NCBI GenBank assembly: GCA_947460165.1
Contig: CANHKH010000013.1
Span: 1 to 20,874, forward strand
Source of the DNA: Comamonadaceae bacterium
GTDB taxonomy: Bacteria > Pseudomonadota > Gammaproteobacteria > Burkholderiales > Burkholderiaceae_C
Reading direction: 5' to 3'
Length of the DNA stretch: 20,874 nucleotides
The position numbers and the translations under genes were made by a program. Below, piece by piece: positions 6,953 to 16,172 of the stretch (within the stretch, counting starts at the first letter, position 1; each line of letters begins with the position of its first letter). Below the pieces are notes generated by a model. That model searched no databases and was not told where the DNA came from. It was given only the letters and a program-made list of their open reading frames with translations.

Positions 6953-7450
6953 TCAGTCCTCCAGCAAGGCCCGCAGCATCCAGGCGGTTTGCTCGTGAAT
7001 GGCCAGGCGCTGGGTCAGCAGGTCGGCGGTGACCTCGTCACCGGCTTGGCCCACCAGCTCAAACAAGCTGCGGGCAGTGCGCGCCACCGTCTCGTGGCCT
7101 TGCACCAAGATGCGCACCATCTCCAGGGCCTTGGGCGGCTGGGTGGGCACGTCGGGCACGGTGGCCAGGGCTGCAAATTGAGCGTAAGAGCCTGGTGCCG
7201 GGTGACCCAGGGCGCGAATGCGCTCAGCAATCGGGTCGGTGGCGGCCCACAGCTCGCTGTACTGCACCATGAACATGGTGTGCAAGGTGCTGAACATGGG
7301 ACCGGTCACGTTCCAGTGAAAGTTGTGCGTGTTCAGGTACAGGGTGTAGGTGTCGGCCAGCGTCCGGCCCAGGCCTTGGGCGATGGCTGCACGGTGATCA
7401 TCGCTGATGCCGATGTTGATGCGGGGCGCGTGTGTGCGGGCTTGAGTCAT
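6953..7450 (-). CDS. dps: Dps-family ferritin-like DNA protection protein
   Basis: Dps proteins form 12-subunit shells that oxidise and store iron using hydrogen peroxide and shield DNA. The 165-residue product has the family core THNFHWNVTGPMF (41-53), then LHTMFMVQYSEL and TDPIAERIRALG (71-82), and ends HEQTAWMLRALLED. By alignment to E. coli Dps the inter-subunit ferroxidase ligands are H45, H57, D72 and E76. The fifth ligand position, Asp67 in E. coli and Glu in many relatives, is Met61 here. The short N-terminus lacks a Lys-rich DNA-binding tail. It lies 64 nt after oxyR, the likely regulator, with a candidate promoter in between, and 2 nt before ubiA. Confidence 0.95.
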   Translation of the reverse strand: MTQARTHAPRINIGISDDHRAAIAQGLGRTLADTYTLYLNTHNFHWNVTGPMFSTLHTMFMVQYSELWAATDPIAERIRALGHPAPGSYAQFAALATVPDVPTQPPKALEMVRILVQGHETVARTARSLFELVGQAGDEVTADLLTQRLAIHEQTAWMLRALLED

Positions 7451-7480
7451 GGTGCTTTCTGGTGGAGGAGTGGAGCAAAG

Positions 7481-7509
7481 ACTCTAGGCCACAAGCACGG
7501 TGAAGGCAA
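7481..7509 (-). promoter_or_regulatory. Candidate promoter of dps
   Basis: On the minus strand TTGCCT (7504-7509), a 17-bp spacer and TAGAGT (7481-7486) lie between the oxyR stop and the dps ATG. The predicted transcript would have a leader of about 24 nt. Both boxes are imperfect, which would suit an activator-dependent promoter, but no full OxyR-type ATAG-N7-CTAT array could be recognised. Confidence 0.4.
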
Positions 7510-7514
7510 ACTGA

Positions 7515-8501
7515 TCAAGACAAACGAGCCACGCCAGGCAGCGCACAGGCATACACCGCATTGCGCAAAGCGGCAATGGCCTCGTAGCGCGTGAAGCTGC
7601 GACGCCAGGCCAGCACCACGCGGCGCGTGGGTTCATGGCCGTCGAATGGCAGGTAAGTGATGTAAGAGTTTTCAAAGCGGGGGTCCAGCGCAGGCGCTGC
7701 GCGGCCCTTGCCGCGTTTGGGGCTGGCCGGACCGAGCGCGCCCTGGGGCACGCTCAGGCGCGGCACCAGCGTGATGCCCATGCCGGCGGCCACCATGTGC
7801 TTGATGGTCTCCAGCGACGAGCCCTCAAAGCTCTTGCGTATGCCCTCGGCGGTGCTGGAAAAGCGCGCAAACTCGGGGCACACCTCCAGCACATGGTCGC
7901 GAAAACAATGGCCATTGCCCAACAAGAGCATGGTCTCGCTTTTGAGCTCTTCAGCGTTGATGCTCTGGCGCTGGGCCAAGGCGTGCGTGCTGGGCACAGC
8001 GACCACAAAGGGCTCGTCATAGAGCGGGGCAATGGCCAAATTGGTGTCCGGAAAAGGCTCGGCCAAGATGGCGCAATCAATCTCACCGGTGCGCAAGTCT
8101 TCGAGCAACTTGACGGTGAAGTTCTCCTGCAGCATCAGCGGCATTTGGGGGTGGTGCGCGATCACCTGGCGCACCAGGTCAGGCAACAGGTAAGGGCCTA
8201 TGGTGTAGATGATGCCCAGGCGCAGCGGGCCATCGAGCGGGTTTTTGCCGCGCTTGGCAATTTCTCGGATGCTGTCGGCCTGCTCCAGCACGCTTTGGGC
8301 TTGGCGCACGATGTCTTCGCCCAGCGGGGTCACGGCGATTTCGCTGGCGTTGCGCTCAAACAGCTTGACCTCGAGCTCTTCTTCGAGCTTTTTGATGGCC
8401 ACGCTCAGCGTGGGCTGCGAGACGTGGCAGGCATCGGCGGCCCGGCCGAAATGCTTTTCACGGGCCACGGCCACGATGTACTTGAGTTCGGTGAGCGTCA
8501 T
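7515..8501 (-). CDS. oxyR: Peroxide-sensing LysR-type regulator OxyR
   Basis: OxyR activates antioxidant genes after hydrogen peroxide forms a disulfide between two cysteines. The 328-residue product starts MTLTELKYIVAVAREKHFGR, a LysR winged helix-turn-helix with ADACHVSQPTLSVAIKKLE (22-40). It carries GNGHCFRDHVLEVCPEF (195-211), where the cysteines fall at exactly 199 and 208 as in E. coli OxyR. The ATG at 8501 was chosen because it gives the standard N-terminus; the frame stays open 19 codons upstream. The C-terminal part has about 20 extra basic, Gly/Pro/Ala-rich residues around 253-276 compared with the 305-residue E. coli protein. recG is directly upstream and dps directly downstream. 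Confidence 0.95.
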   Translation of the reverse strand: MTLTELKYIVAVAREKHFGRAADACHVSQPTLSVAIKKLEEELEVKLFERNASEIAVTPLGEDIVRQAQSVLEQADSIREIAKRGKNPLDGPLRLGIIYTIGPYLLPDLVRQVIAHHPQMPLMLQENFTVKLLEDLRTGEIDCAILAEPFPDTNLAIAPLYDEPFVVAVPSTHALAQRQSINAEELKSETMLLLGNGHCFRDHVLEVCPEFARFSSTAEGIRKSFEGSSLETIKHMVAAGMGITLVPRLSVPQGALGPASPKRGKGRAAPALDPRFENSYITYLPFDGHEPTRRVVLAWRRSFTRYEAIAALRNAVYACALPGVARLS

Positions 8502-8513
8502 GGCTGCATTTTG

Positions 8514-8570
8514 CTTGAAGCCCAAGTCAACATGGCGTGCGGGCGCGCCAGGCTTCAAGGCAAAAAGGCA

Positions 8571-8581
<11 letters not shown>
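8514..8581 (-). promoter_or_regulatory. Alternating inverted repeats at the recG-oxyR junction
   Basis: In the minus-strand transcript three segments can pair in two exclusive ways. TCAAGGC (8575-8581, overlapping the recG end) pairs over 7 bp with GCCTTGA (8555-8561). The overlapping segment CTTGAAGCC (8551-8559) pairs over 9 bp with GGCTTCAAG (8514-8522), which ends 12 nt before the oxyR ATG. The first hairpin has a short loop, the second a GC-rich loop of 28 nt. A switch-like control of oxyR is inferred only from this layout. Confidence 0.35.
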
Positions 8582-10646
<2,065 letters not shown>

Positions 10647-10746
10647 GGGCCTTGATTGTGCCGCCCCCACCAAGGGCAAGCGCGGGGCTGCGAGAATCAA
10701 CGCCCTTTACCCAACCCTTGGAACGGGCCCGTCCGGCCCTCAAGCC

Positions 10747-11808
10747 ATGACCTCTTTTGCACCTCCCGTCGCCGCACCCGAATGGACGCTGGCCGACTTT
10801 GACTTTGAACTCCCCCCTGAACTGATCGCGCAGCAGCCGGCCCCCCAGCGCGCAGGCTCGCGCTTGCTGGACGGGCGTGGCCCGCAGGCGCAGGACCTGC
10901 TTTTTACTGACTTCCCCCATCTGCTGCAGCCGGGAGACCTCTTGGTGTTCAACGACACCCAAGTCATCAAGGCCAGGCTGTACGGCCACAAGCCCAGCGG
11001 CGGCCGGCTGGAGCTGCTGGTCGAGCGCGTGCTGGATGCGGCGCGCGGCGAGGTGGCCGCGCACATGAAGGTGAGCAAAAAGCCCGCTCCCGGCACGGTG
11101 CTGCAAATGGACGGCGGCTTTTCAGCCACGCTCTTGGGCCGCTGGCCCCAAGCCGATGGTCCGCTTTATAAGCTGAGCTTCAGCCGCGACCCCTACGCCC
11201 TGATGGCGGCCCACGGCCATGTGCCACTGCCGCCCTACATCACGCACGAGGACACGGCCGAGGACGAGGCCCGCTACCAAACCGTGTTTGCGGCCAAGCC
11301 TGGCGCCGTGGCCGCGCCCACCGCCGCGCTGCACTTTGACGAGGCCATCTTGGCGCAGCTCGAAGCGCGCGGCGTGGAGCGCGCCAATGTCACGCTGCAT
11401 GTGGGCGCGGGCACCTTCCAACCTGTGAAAACCGAGCGCATCAGCGAACACTTGATGCACTTTGAACGCTTTGAAGTGCCCGCGGCCACCCATGAGGCCG
11501 TGGCGCGGTGCAAGGCGCGTGGCGGGCGCGTGTTGGCGGTCGGCACCACCACGGTGCGGGCGCTGGAGTCAGCCGCGCACTTTGGGCCGGCGTGTGACGA
11601 CACCAACATCTTCATCACGCCAGGCTTTGAGTTCAAGGTGGTGGACCTCTTGCTCACCAACTTTCACCTGCCCAAAAGCACGCTGATGATGCTCATCAGC
11701 GCCCTGGCCGGTCACCCGCAGGTGATGGCGCTGTACCAGCACGCCATCGCCCAGCGCTACCGTTTTTTCAGCTACGGTGACGCCATGCTGCTGCAGCGGC
11801 GCCCCTGA
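10747..11808 (+). CDS. queA: S-adenosylmethionine:tRNA ribosyltransferase-isomerase
   Basis: QueA transfers and rearranges the ribosyl group of S-adenosylmethionine onto 7-aminomethyl-7-deazaguanine in tRNA, giving epoxyqueuosine. The 353-residue product (E. coli 356) has FDFELPPELIAQQPAPQRAG at residues 18-37, then FNDTQVIKARLYG, HVPLPPYI, TAALHFDEAIL, the hallmark VTLHVGAGTFQPVKTERISE and, near the end, LLLTNFHLPKSTLMMLISAL. The frame opens upstream, but the ATG at 10747 gives the family N-terminus. It ends 3 nt before the convergent binding-protein gene, so no terminator fits between them. The partner gene tgt lies 1.8 kb downstream on the same strand. Confidence 0.97.
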   Translation: MTSFAPPVAAPEWTLADFDFELPPELIAQQPAPQRAGSRLLDGRGPQAQDLLFTDFPHLLQPGDLLVFNDTQVIKARLYGHKPSGGRLELLVERVLDAARGEVAAHMKVSKKPAPGTVLQMDGGFSATLLGRWPQADGPLYKLSFSRDPYALMAAHGHVPLPPYITHEDTAEDEARYQTVFAAKPGAVAAPTAALHFDEAILAQLEARGVERANVTLHVGAGTFQPVKTERISEHLMHFERFEVPAATHEAVARCKARGGRVLAVGTTTVRALESAAHFGPACDDTNIFITPGFEFKVVDLLLTNFHLPKSTLMMLISALAGHPQVMALYQHAIAQRYRFFSYGDAMLLQRRP

Positions 11809-11811
11809 GCT

Positions 11812-12789
11812 TTACTCCGCCTTGATGCCGGCGTAAGCGGCCACCCGCGCCCAGCGCACCAGCTCGGCGCGCATGAAGTCGGTGGCCTGCTCGGGCGTGG
11901 CCTGCAAGATGTCAAAGCCCATGCCTTCGAGCTTGGCGCGCAGCTCCGGCTGGGCCAGGGCCTTGGCGTAGGCGCCGTGCAGCTTTTTGACCACGGCAGG
12001 CGGGGTGGCCGCAGGCGCATACACCGCAAACCAGTTGGACACCTCGGCGCCCGGGTAGCCCGACTCGCCCAGCGTGGGCAGCTGCGGCAGGTCGCGGTGG
12101 CGCTGCTTGGCCGCCACGGCAATCGCGCGGATTTGGCCTTGTTTGATGAAGGGCAGCGCGTTTTGCAGCGGGCTGAACATGTACTCGAGCTGGCCGCCCA
12201 CCAAATCAGTCATGGCCTGCGACTGGCCCTTGTAGGGAATGTGGTTGGAGCTGGTGCCTGCCAGCTGGTTGAAGTACTCGGCCGACAAATGCTGCGAGCT
12301 GCCCAAACCGGCCGAGCCGTAGTTCAAGCGCCCAGGTCGGCTGCGCGCCAGCTCCACAAACTCGCGCAAGTTGGTCGCCTTCACAGACGAGTGCACCACC
12401 AGCACCACATCGGTCTGGCCGATCAAGGCCACGGTCTGAAAGTCTTTGAGCAGGTCGTAGGGCAGCTTGCGGTACACCGCCACGTTGGTGGCAATGGTGC
12501 TGGGCGAGACCAGCAGGGTGTAGCCATCGGGCTTGGCCTTGGCCACCAGCTCAGTGCCAATGTTGCCGCCCGCGCCCAGCTTGTTTTCCACCACCACCGG
12601 CTGGCCCAAGATTTCGCCGACTTTTTGGCCCACCGCACGGGCCATCACGTCGGTGCCGCCACCGGCCGCCACGGGCACCACCACTTGGATGGGGCGCTGT
12701 GGAAAGGTTTGCGCCAGCGCCTGAGGCAGCGTAGAAAGCGCAGATGCCGCCAGCGCAATGCCAGCCATAAAGCGTGTGACCATGACCAT
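11812..12789 (-). CDS. Bug-family (TctC-like) periplasmic substrate-binding protein
   Basis: This family consists of periplasmic receptors for carboxylates and similar small molecules, many of them orphans in Burkholderiales. The 325-residue product begins MVMVTRFMAGIALAASALST with a signal peptide cut near ALA-Q. The mature start FPQRPIQVVVPVAAGGGTD is the family's typical first strand and ligand loop, followed by GQPVVVENKLGAGGNIGTE and PDGYTLLVSPSTIATN. Later come LNYGSAGLGSSQHLSAEYF, IPYKGQSQAMTDLVGGQLEY and LPQLPTLGESGYPG. The ATG at 12789 was chosen because GGGAG lies 5 nt before it; a second ATG at 12783 is possible. No TctA/TctB membrane genes are nearby. It is divergent from a class II aldolase gene and shares its 74-nt promoter region, suggesting uptake or sensing of that enzyme's substrate. 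Confidence 0.9.
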   Translation of the reverse strand: MVMVTRFMAGIALAASALSTLPQALAQTFPQRPIQVVVPVAAGGGTDVMARAVGQKVGEILGQPVVVENKLGAGGNIGTELVAKAKPDGYTLLVSPSTIATNVAVYRKLPYDLLKDFQTVALIGQTDVVLVVHSSVKATNLREFVELARSRPGRLNYGSAGLGSSQHLSAEYFNQLAGTSSNHIPYKGQSQAMTDLVGGQLEYMFSPLQNALPFIKQGQIRAIAVAAKQRHRDLPQLPTLGESGYPGAEVSNWFAVYAPAATPPAVVKKLHGAYAKALAQPELRAKLEGMGFDILQATPEQATDFMRAELVRWARVAAYAGIKAE

Positions 12790-12821
12790 GGCGTCTCCCG
12801 TCTTGAAAAATTTCGATCTAA

Positions 12822-12843
12822 GATGATATCCATACTTATCATC
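12822..12843. promoter_or_regulatory. Inverted repeat between the divergent binding-protein and aldolase genes
   Basis: GATGATA and TATCATC are perfect 7-bp arms around an 8-bp spacer in an AT-rich patch of an otherwise GC-rich spacer, 20 nt before the aldolase ATG and 32 nt before the binding-protein ATG. The size and symmetry suit a dimeric repressor, for example of the GntR type. No regulator gene is adjacent, so the protein is unknown. Confidence 0.55.
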
Positions 12844-12863
12844 CAAGCCCTTAGAGACCAACC

Positions 12864-13583
12864 ATGACCCAAGCAGCCAGCCCCGCCCTGATTGATGACC
12901 TCGTGATCGCCAACCACATTCTTGTGAACGAGGGCGTGCTCGACGGCTTTGGCCACATCAGCGTGCGCCACGACAAAAATCCTGAACGTTTTTTGATCGC
13001 CCGCAGCATGGCACCCGGCTTGGTCAGCGCCGATGACATCGTGGAATGCGACCTCGACGGCCAGGTGTTCGACGAGCGTGGCCGCAAAACCTATGTGGAA
13101 CGCTTCATCCACAGCGAGATTTTTCGCGTCCGGCCCGAGGTGATGTCCATCATCCACAGCCATTCGCCCGCCGTGATTCCCTTTGGCGTGACGGGCGCCC
13201 GCCTGCGCCCGATTTGCCACATGAGCGGCTTTTTGGGCGCGCAGGTGCCGGTGTTTGAAATCCGGCACACGGCCGGCGAGTCCAGCGACATGCTCATTCG
13301 CAACCAAGCCCTGGGCAAAGCACTGGCCGACAGCCTGGGCGGCTCCAACGTGGCTTTGCTGCGCGGCCACGGCAACGTGGTGGTGGGCACGTCCATCCAA
13401 CAAGTGGTGTTCCGCGCCTACTACACCGAGAGCAACGCACGCCTGCAAAGCCAGGCCATGGCCCTGGGCGAGATTGAATTTCTCTCCCCCGGTGAGGCCG
13501 AGGCCGCGGCCCAGATGAACGACGTGCATTTAGACCGCCCCTGGCAAGTGTGGAAGCGGCGCGCACGGCACATGAGCGAGTAA
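12864..13583 (+). CDS. Class II aldolase/adducin family protein
   Basis: Family members are zinc-dependent aldolases, epimerases or decarboxylases acting on sugar phosphates or hydroxy acids. The 239-residue product has GFGHISVRH (28-36), YVERFIHSEIFRVRPEVMS (77-95), the metal pair IHSHSP (H98, H100) and RGHG with the third His (H169). E79 lies 19 residues before H98, like the catalytic Glu73 and His92 of fuculose-phosphate aldolase. This supports an active enzyme. The substrate cannot be told. The acidic, non-phosphate relatives found with Bug receptors suggest a carboxylate, but that is inference. It is divergent from the binding-protein gene and 36 nt upstream of tgt. Confidence 0.9.
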   Translation: MTQAASPALIDDLVIANHILVNEGVLDGFGHISVRHDKNPERFLIARSMAPGLVSADDIVECDLDGQVFDERGRKTYVERFIHSEIFRVRPEVMSIIHSHSPAVIPFGVTGARLRPICHMSGFLGAQVPVFEIRHTAGESSDMLIRNQALGKALADSLGGSNVALLRGHGNVVVGTSIQQVVFRAYYTESNARLQSQAMALGEIEFLSPGEAEAAAQMNDVHLDRPWQVWKRRARHMSE

Positions 13584-13602
13584 GGGGACGCGGGGGCCTG
13601 CC

Positions 13603-13608
13603 TACAAT
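13603..13608 (+). promoter_or_regulatory. Possible -10 box very close to the tgt start
   Basis: TACAAT lies only 11 nt before the tgt ATG, in a GC-rich 36-nt spacer. If used, transcription would start about 5 nt before the ATG and the mRNA would be almost leaderless. No convincing -35 was seen at the usual distance (GTAAGG), and no ribosome binding site precedes the ATG. Confidence 0.4.
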
Positions 13609-13619
13609 CGCGCCCCGCC

Positions 13620-14786
13620 ATGCTCACATTTGACCTGCTCCACCAAGACCCCGGCTCGCACGCCCGCCGGGGCACGCTGACCCTGAACCACGGCGTGGTG
13701 CAAACCCCCATCTTCATGCCCGTGGGCACCTACGGCACGGTCAAAGGCGTGATGCCGCAGTCGCTGCACGACATGGGCGCGCAAATCATCCTGGGCAACA
13801 CCTTCCACCTGTGGATGCGGCCCGGGCTGGACGTGATGAAAAGCTTTGGCGGCCTGCACGGATTCGAGAATTGGCACCAGCCCATCCTCACAGACTCGGG
13901 CGGCTTTCAGGTGTGGAGCCTGGGCGCCATGCGCAAGATCAGCGAAGAAGGCGTGCGCTTTGCCTCGCCGGTCAACGGCGACAAGCTCTTCCTCACGCCC
14001 GAGGTGTCCATGCAGATTCAAACGGTGCTCAATTCAGACATCGTGATGCAGTTCGACGAATGCACGCCCTACGACACCCAAGGCCACATCACCACCGAGG
14101 CCGAGGCGCGGGTGTCCATGGAATTGAGCCTGCGCTGGGCCGGGCGCTGCATCAGCGAATTTGAGCGGCTGGGCAACCCGAACGCGCTGTTTGGCATTGT
14201 GCAAGGCGGCATGTTCGAGCACCTGCGGCAAGAGTCGCTGGACGCCTTGGTCGCGCTGGACCTGCCAGGCTACGCCGTGGGCGGGGTCAGCGTGGGCGAG
14301 CCCAAAGACGAGATGCTGCGCATCATGGCGCACACCCCACACCGCCTGCCCGCGCACAAACCGCGCTACCTCATGGGCGTGGGCACGCCCGAAGACCTGG
14401 TGGACGGCGTGGCCGCCGGTGTGGACATGTTCGACTGCGTCATGCCCACGCGCAATGCCCGCAACGGCCATGTGTTCACCCGCTTTGGCGACTTGAAAAT
14501 CCGCAACGCCCGCTACAAAAGCGACCCTGCGCCCATGGACGAGACCTGCAGCTGCTACGCCTGCCAGGGCCGCAGCCGCCCAGACGGCAGCACCGAAGGC
14601 GGCTTTTCACGCGCCTACCTGCACCACCTGGACCGCTGCGGCGAAATGCTGGGCCCCATGCTGGCCAGCATCCACAACCTGCACTATTACCTGAACCTCA
14701 TGCGCGAGGTGCGACTGGCGCTGGACCAGGGGCGCTTTGGCGAGTTCAGGGCGCAGTTCAAGCGGGACAGAGCGCGCGGGATTTGA
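13620..14786 (+). CDS. tgt: tRNA-guanine transglycosylase
   Basis: Tgt exchanges guanine 34 of GUN-anticodon tRNAs for preQ1, the step before QueA in queuosine synthesis. The 388-residue product has PVGTYGTVKGVMPQSL (34-49), TDSGGFQVWSLG with D92, FGIVQGGMFEHLR, GGVSVGEPKDEM and the nucleophile region FDCVMPTRNARNGHVFT with D272. The zinc site is C310, C312, C315 and H352. Between C315 and SRAYLHHLDRCGEMLG there are about 11 more residues than in the E. coli enzyme (375 residues). The ATG at 13620 gives the standard start MLTFDLL. No ribosome binding site is visible. queA is on the same strand but separated by two unrelated genes. Confidence 0.97.
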   Translation: MLTFDLLHQDPGSHARRGTLTLNHGVVQTPIFMPVGTYGTVKGVMPQSLHDMGAQIILGNTFHLWMRPGLDVMKSFGGLHGFENWHQPILTDSGGFQVWSLGAMRKISEEGVRFASPVNGDKLFLTPEVSMQIQTVLNSDIVMQFDECTPYDTQGHITTEAEARVSMELSLRWAGRCISEFERLGNPNALFGIVQGGMFEHLRQESLDALVALDLPGYAVGGVSVGEPKDEMLRIMAHTPHRLPAHKPRYLMGVGTPEDLVDGVAAGVDMFDCVMPTRNARNGHVFTRFGDLKIRNARYKSDPAPMDETCSCYACQGRSRPDGSTEGGFSRAYLHHLDRCGEMLGPMLASIHNLHYYLNLMREVRLALDQGRFGEFRAQFKRDRARGI

Positions 14787-14897
14787 GGTGCTTTGGTGGG
14801 GCCGCGTGCCTTGGCAGGCGTTCATGGGCGCTGGCTGTGCATGGCCTCATGCGGCGAATCGCCAGCAGGCTGGCTCCTTCAGGGGTAAGCCGCGCCC

Positions 14898-16172
14898 TCA
14901 ATCGGTGGTGAACACCGTCAACACCCCGGTGTAGCCATACACATGGCGGCTGGCAATTTCGCCAGCGGCGAAAAAGCCCACCAAAGGCACGTCGCCCAAA
15001 GCGCGGCGCACGGTTTGCAGCTCGGCGCTGGGGCCGCCAAAATGCGGTCCGCCCCGGCCTGAGCAGCTGACGTAAATGGCTCCCGCCACCCGCCTGGCCG
15101 GGTGCGGTGCGGCGTTGGCCTCGTCGGCCTGCAGGGCCTGCGCCAGCTCCAGCGGCAGCTCGGCCGATTCAAGTTCCTCGCGAATTTCGGCGCACACGCG
15201 CACCAGGTCACGCAAGGCGGCACTGGCGTGGCGCTCGCAAAAACTCAAACGCATGCCGCGCTCTGGGGCCTGGGCAATGGCAATGCCGTGGCGATTCGGG
15301 TCCAAGCCAATGATGTGGCGCACCCAGGTGTCGGCCGCGAACTGGCCGGGTCTGTGCAGTGGACCCAAGTCCGGCGCCTGCCTGCGCTCGCTCAAGCCCA
15401 CCAGCGTGCGCCTGACCTTGGCCAGCGCGGCCTGGGGCTCCTTGAGCGTGACCTTCAAGGCTTCGAGCATCAGCTCCAACGCAGGCTCGCCATCGAGCTC
15501 GGTGACCACATTGCCCTCGCAGGCCGTGATCTCATACTCGGCCGAGACCGGCTGGCAGCCCTGGGTCACGCGCGAGAGCAGTGGCACACCGGCGCTGAAG
15601 GCCACACCGCTCAAGCCTGCCTTGAACACACTGCTGGCCGCGCCCTGACCTGGCAAGTGACCCCGGCTGCTTTGGGCAAATTGCACCATGCCCATGCGGC
15701 TGGCGGCCAGGCCGCCAAAGAGATAAGCGCTGCCCGTGCGCCTGGCCAGCTCATCAATCAATTCGGGGAGGTCGGGGGTGTTCGGGTCGGCGTGCACCAG
15801 CGCGGTGTGCGCTCTGAAACCACCCTCACCAGAGACCAAAGGCGCCACGCCGGAGAACACACGGTAGTGCTCGTGCGGCACATCGCAGAGCATGACAGCC
15901 AGCGCCGGCTCGTCAAAATACTCCACGTTGTTGGAGGCCACACCCACTCCCACTGTGCCGCTCCAGTCCGTCACCTCGGGCAATTCGGCCCCGAGGTGGT
16001 CCAAGATGTCTTGCGCATGCGGGGCGTAATGGTCGGTGATGTAAAGCAGCCCCAAGCCAGGCGAGGTGGCGTAGCCGGGCAGCGCCATGTGCGCGCGCAG
16101 CTGGGCCAGCACCAAGGCAGCCGCCATAGGCCACTGCGGGTGGGTGGCATGGCCGCAGGGAAACAGTTTCAT
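14898..16172 (-). CDS. FIST-domain protein (FIST_N and FIST_C)
   Basis: FIST domains are proposed small-ligand sensor modules, often linked to signal transduction; their ligands are mostly unknown. The 424-residue product has a FIST_N-like first half (about 20-220), with GLLYITDHYAPHAQDILDHL, the glycine-rich GTVGVGVASNNVEYF and GSAYLFGGLAASRMG. A FIST_C-like second half ends with AIYVSCSGRGGPHFG and LVGFFAAGEIASRHVYGYTG, the most diagnostic part. There is no kinase, GGDEF or receiver domain, no signal peptide and no membrane helix, so it is a stand-alone cytosolic FIST protein. Its start overlaps the phaM stop by 4 nt (ATGA), which implies coupled translation with phaM. Confidence 0.88.
   Translation of the reverse strand: MKLFPCGHATHPQWPMAAALVLAQLRAHMALPGYATSPGLGLLYITDHYAPHAQDILDHLGAELPEVTDWSGTVGVGVASNNVEYFDEPALAVMLCDVPHEHYRVFSGVAPLVSGEGGFRAHTALVHADPNTPDLPELIDELARRTGSAYLFGGLAASRMGMVQFAQSSRGHLPGQGAASSVFKAGLSGVAFSAGVPLLSRVTQGCQPVSAEYEITACEGNVVTELDGEPALELMLEALKVTLKEPQAALAKVRRTLVGLSERRQAPDLGPLHRPGQFAADTWVRHIIGLDPNRHGIAIAQAPERGMRLSFCERHASAALRDLVRVCAEIREELESAELPLELAQALQADEANAAPHPARRVAGAIYVSCSGRGGPHFGGPSAELQTVRRALGDVPLVGFFAAGEIASRHVYGYTGVLTVFTTD

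Noticed and set aside
12645..13529. A 294-codon open frame on the minus strand across the aldolase gene
   Set aside because: Antisense to the aldolase and overlapping the binding-protein start; the His-rich translation is a complement artefact.
14861..14874. GCCAG-CAGG-CTGGC hairpin between tgt and the FIST gene as a terminator
   Set aside because: The stem is only 5 bp and no T-run follows on either strand; it is too weak to call.
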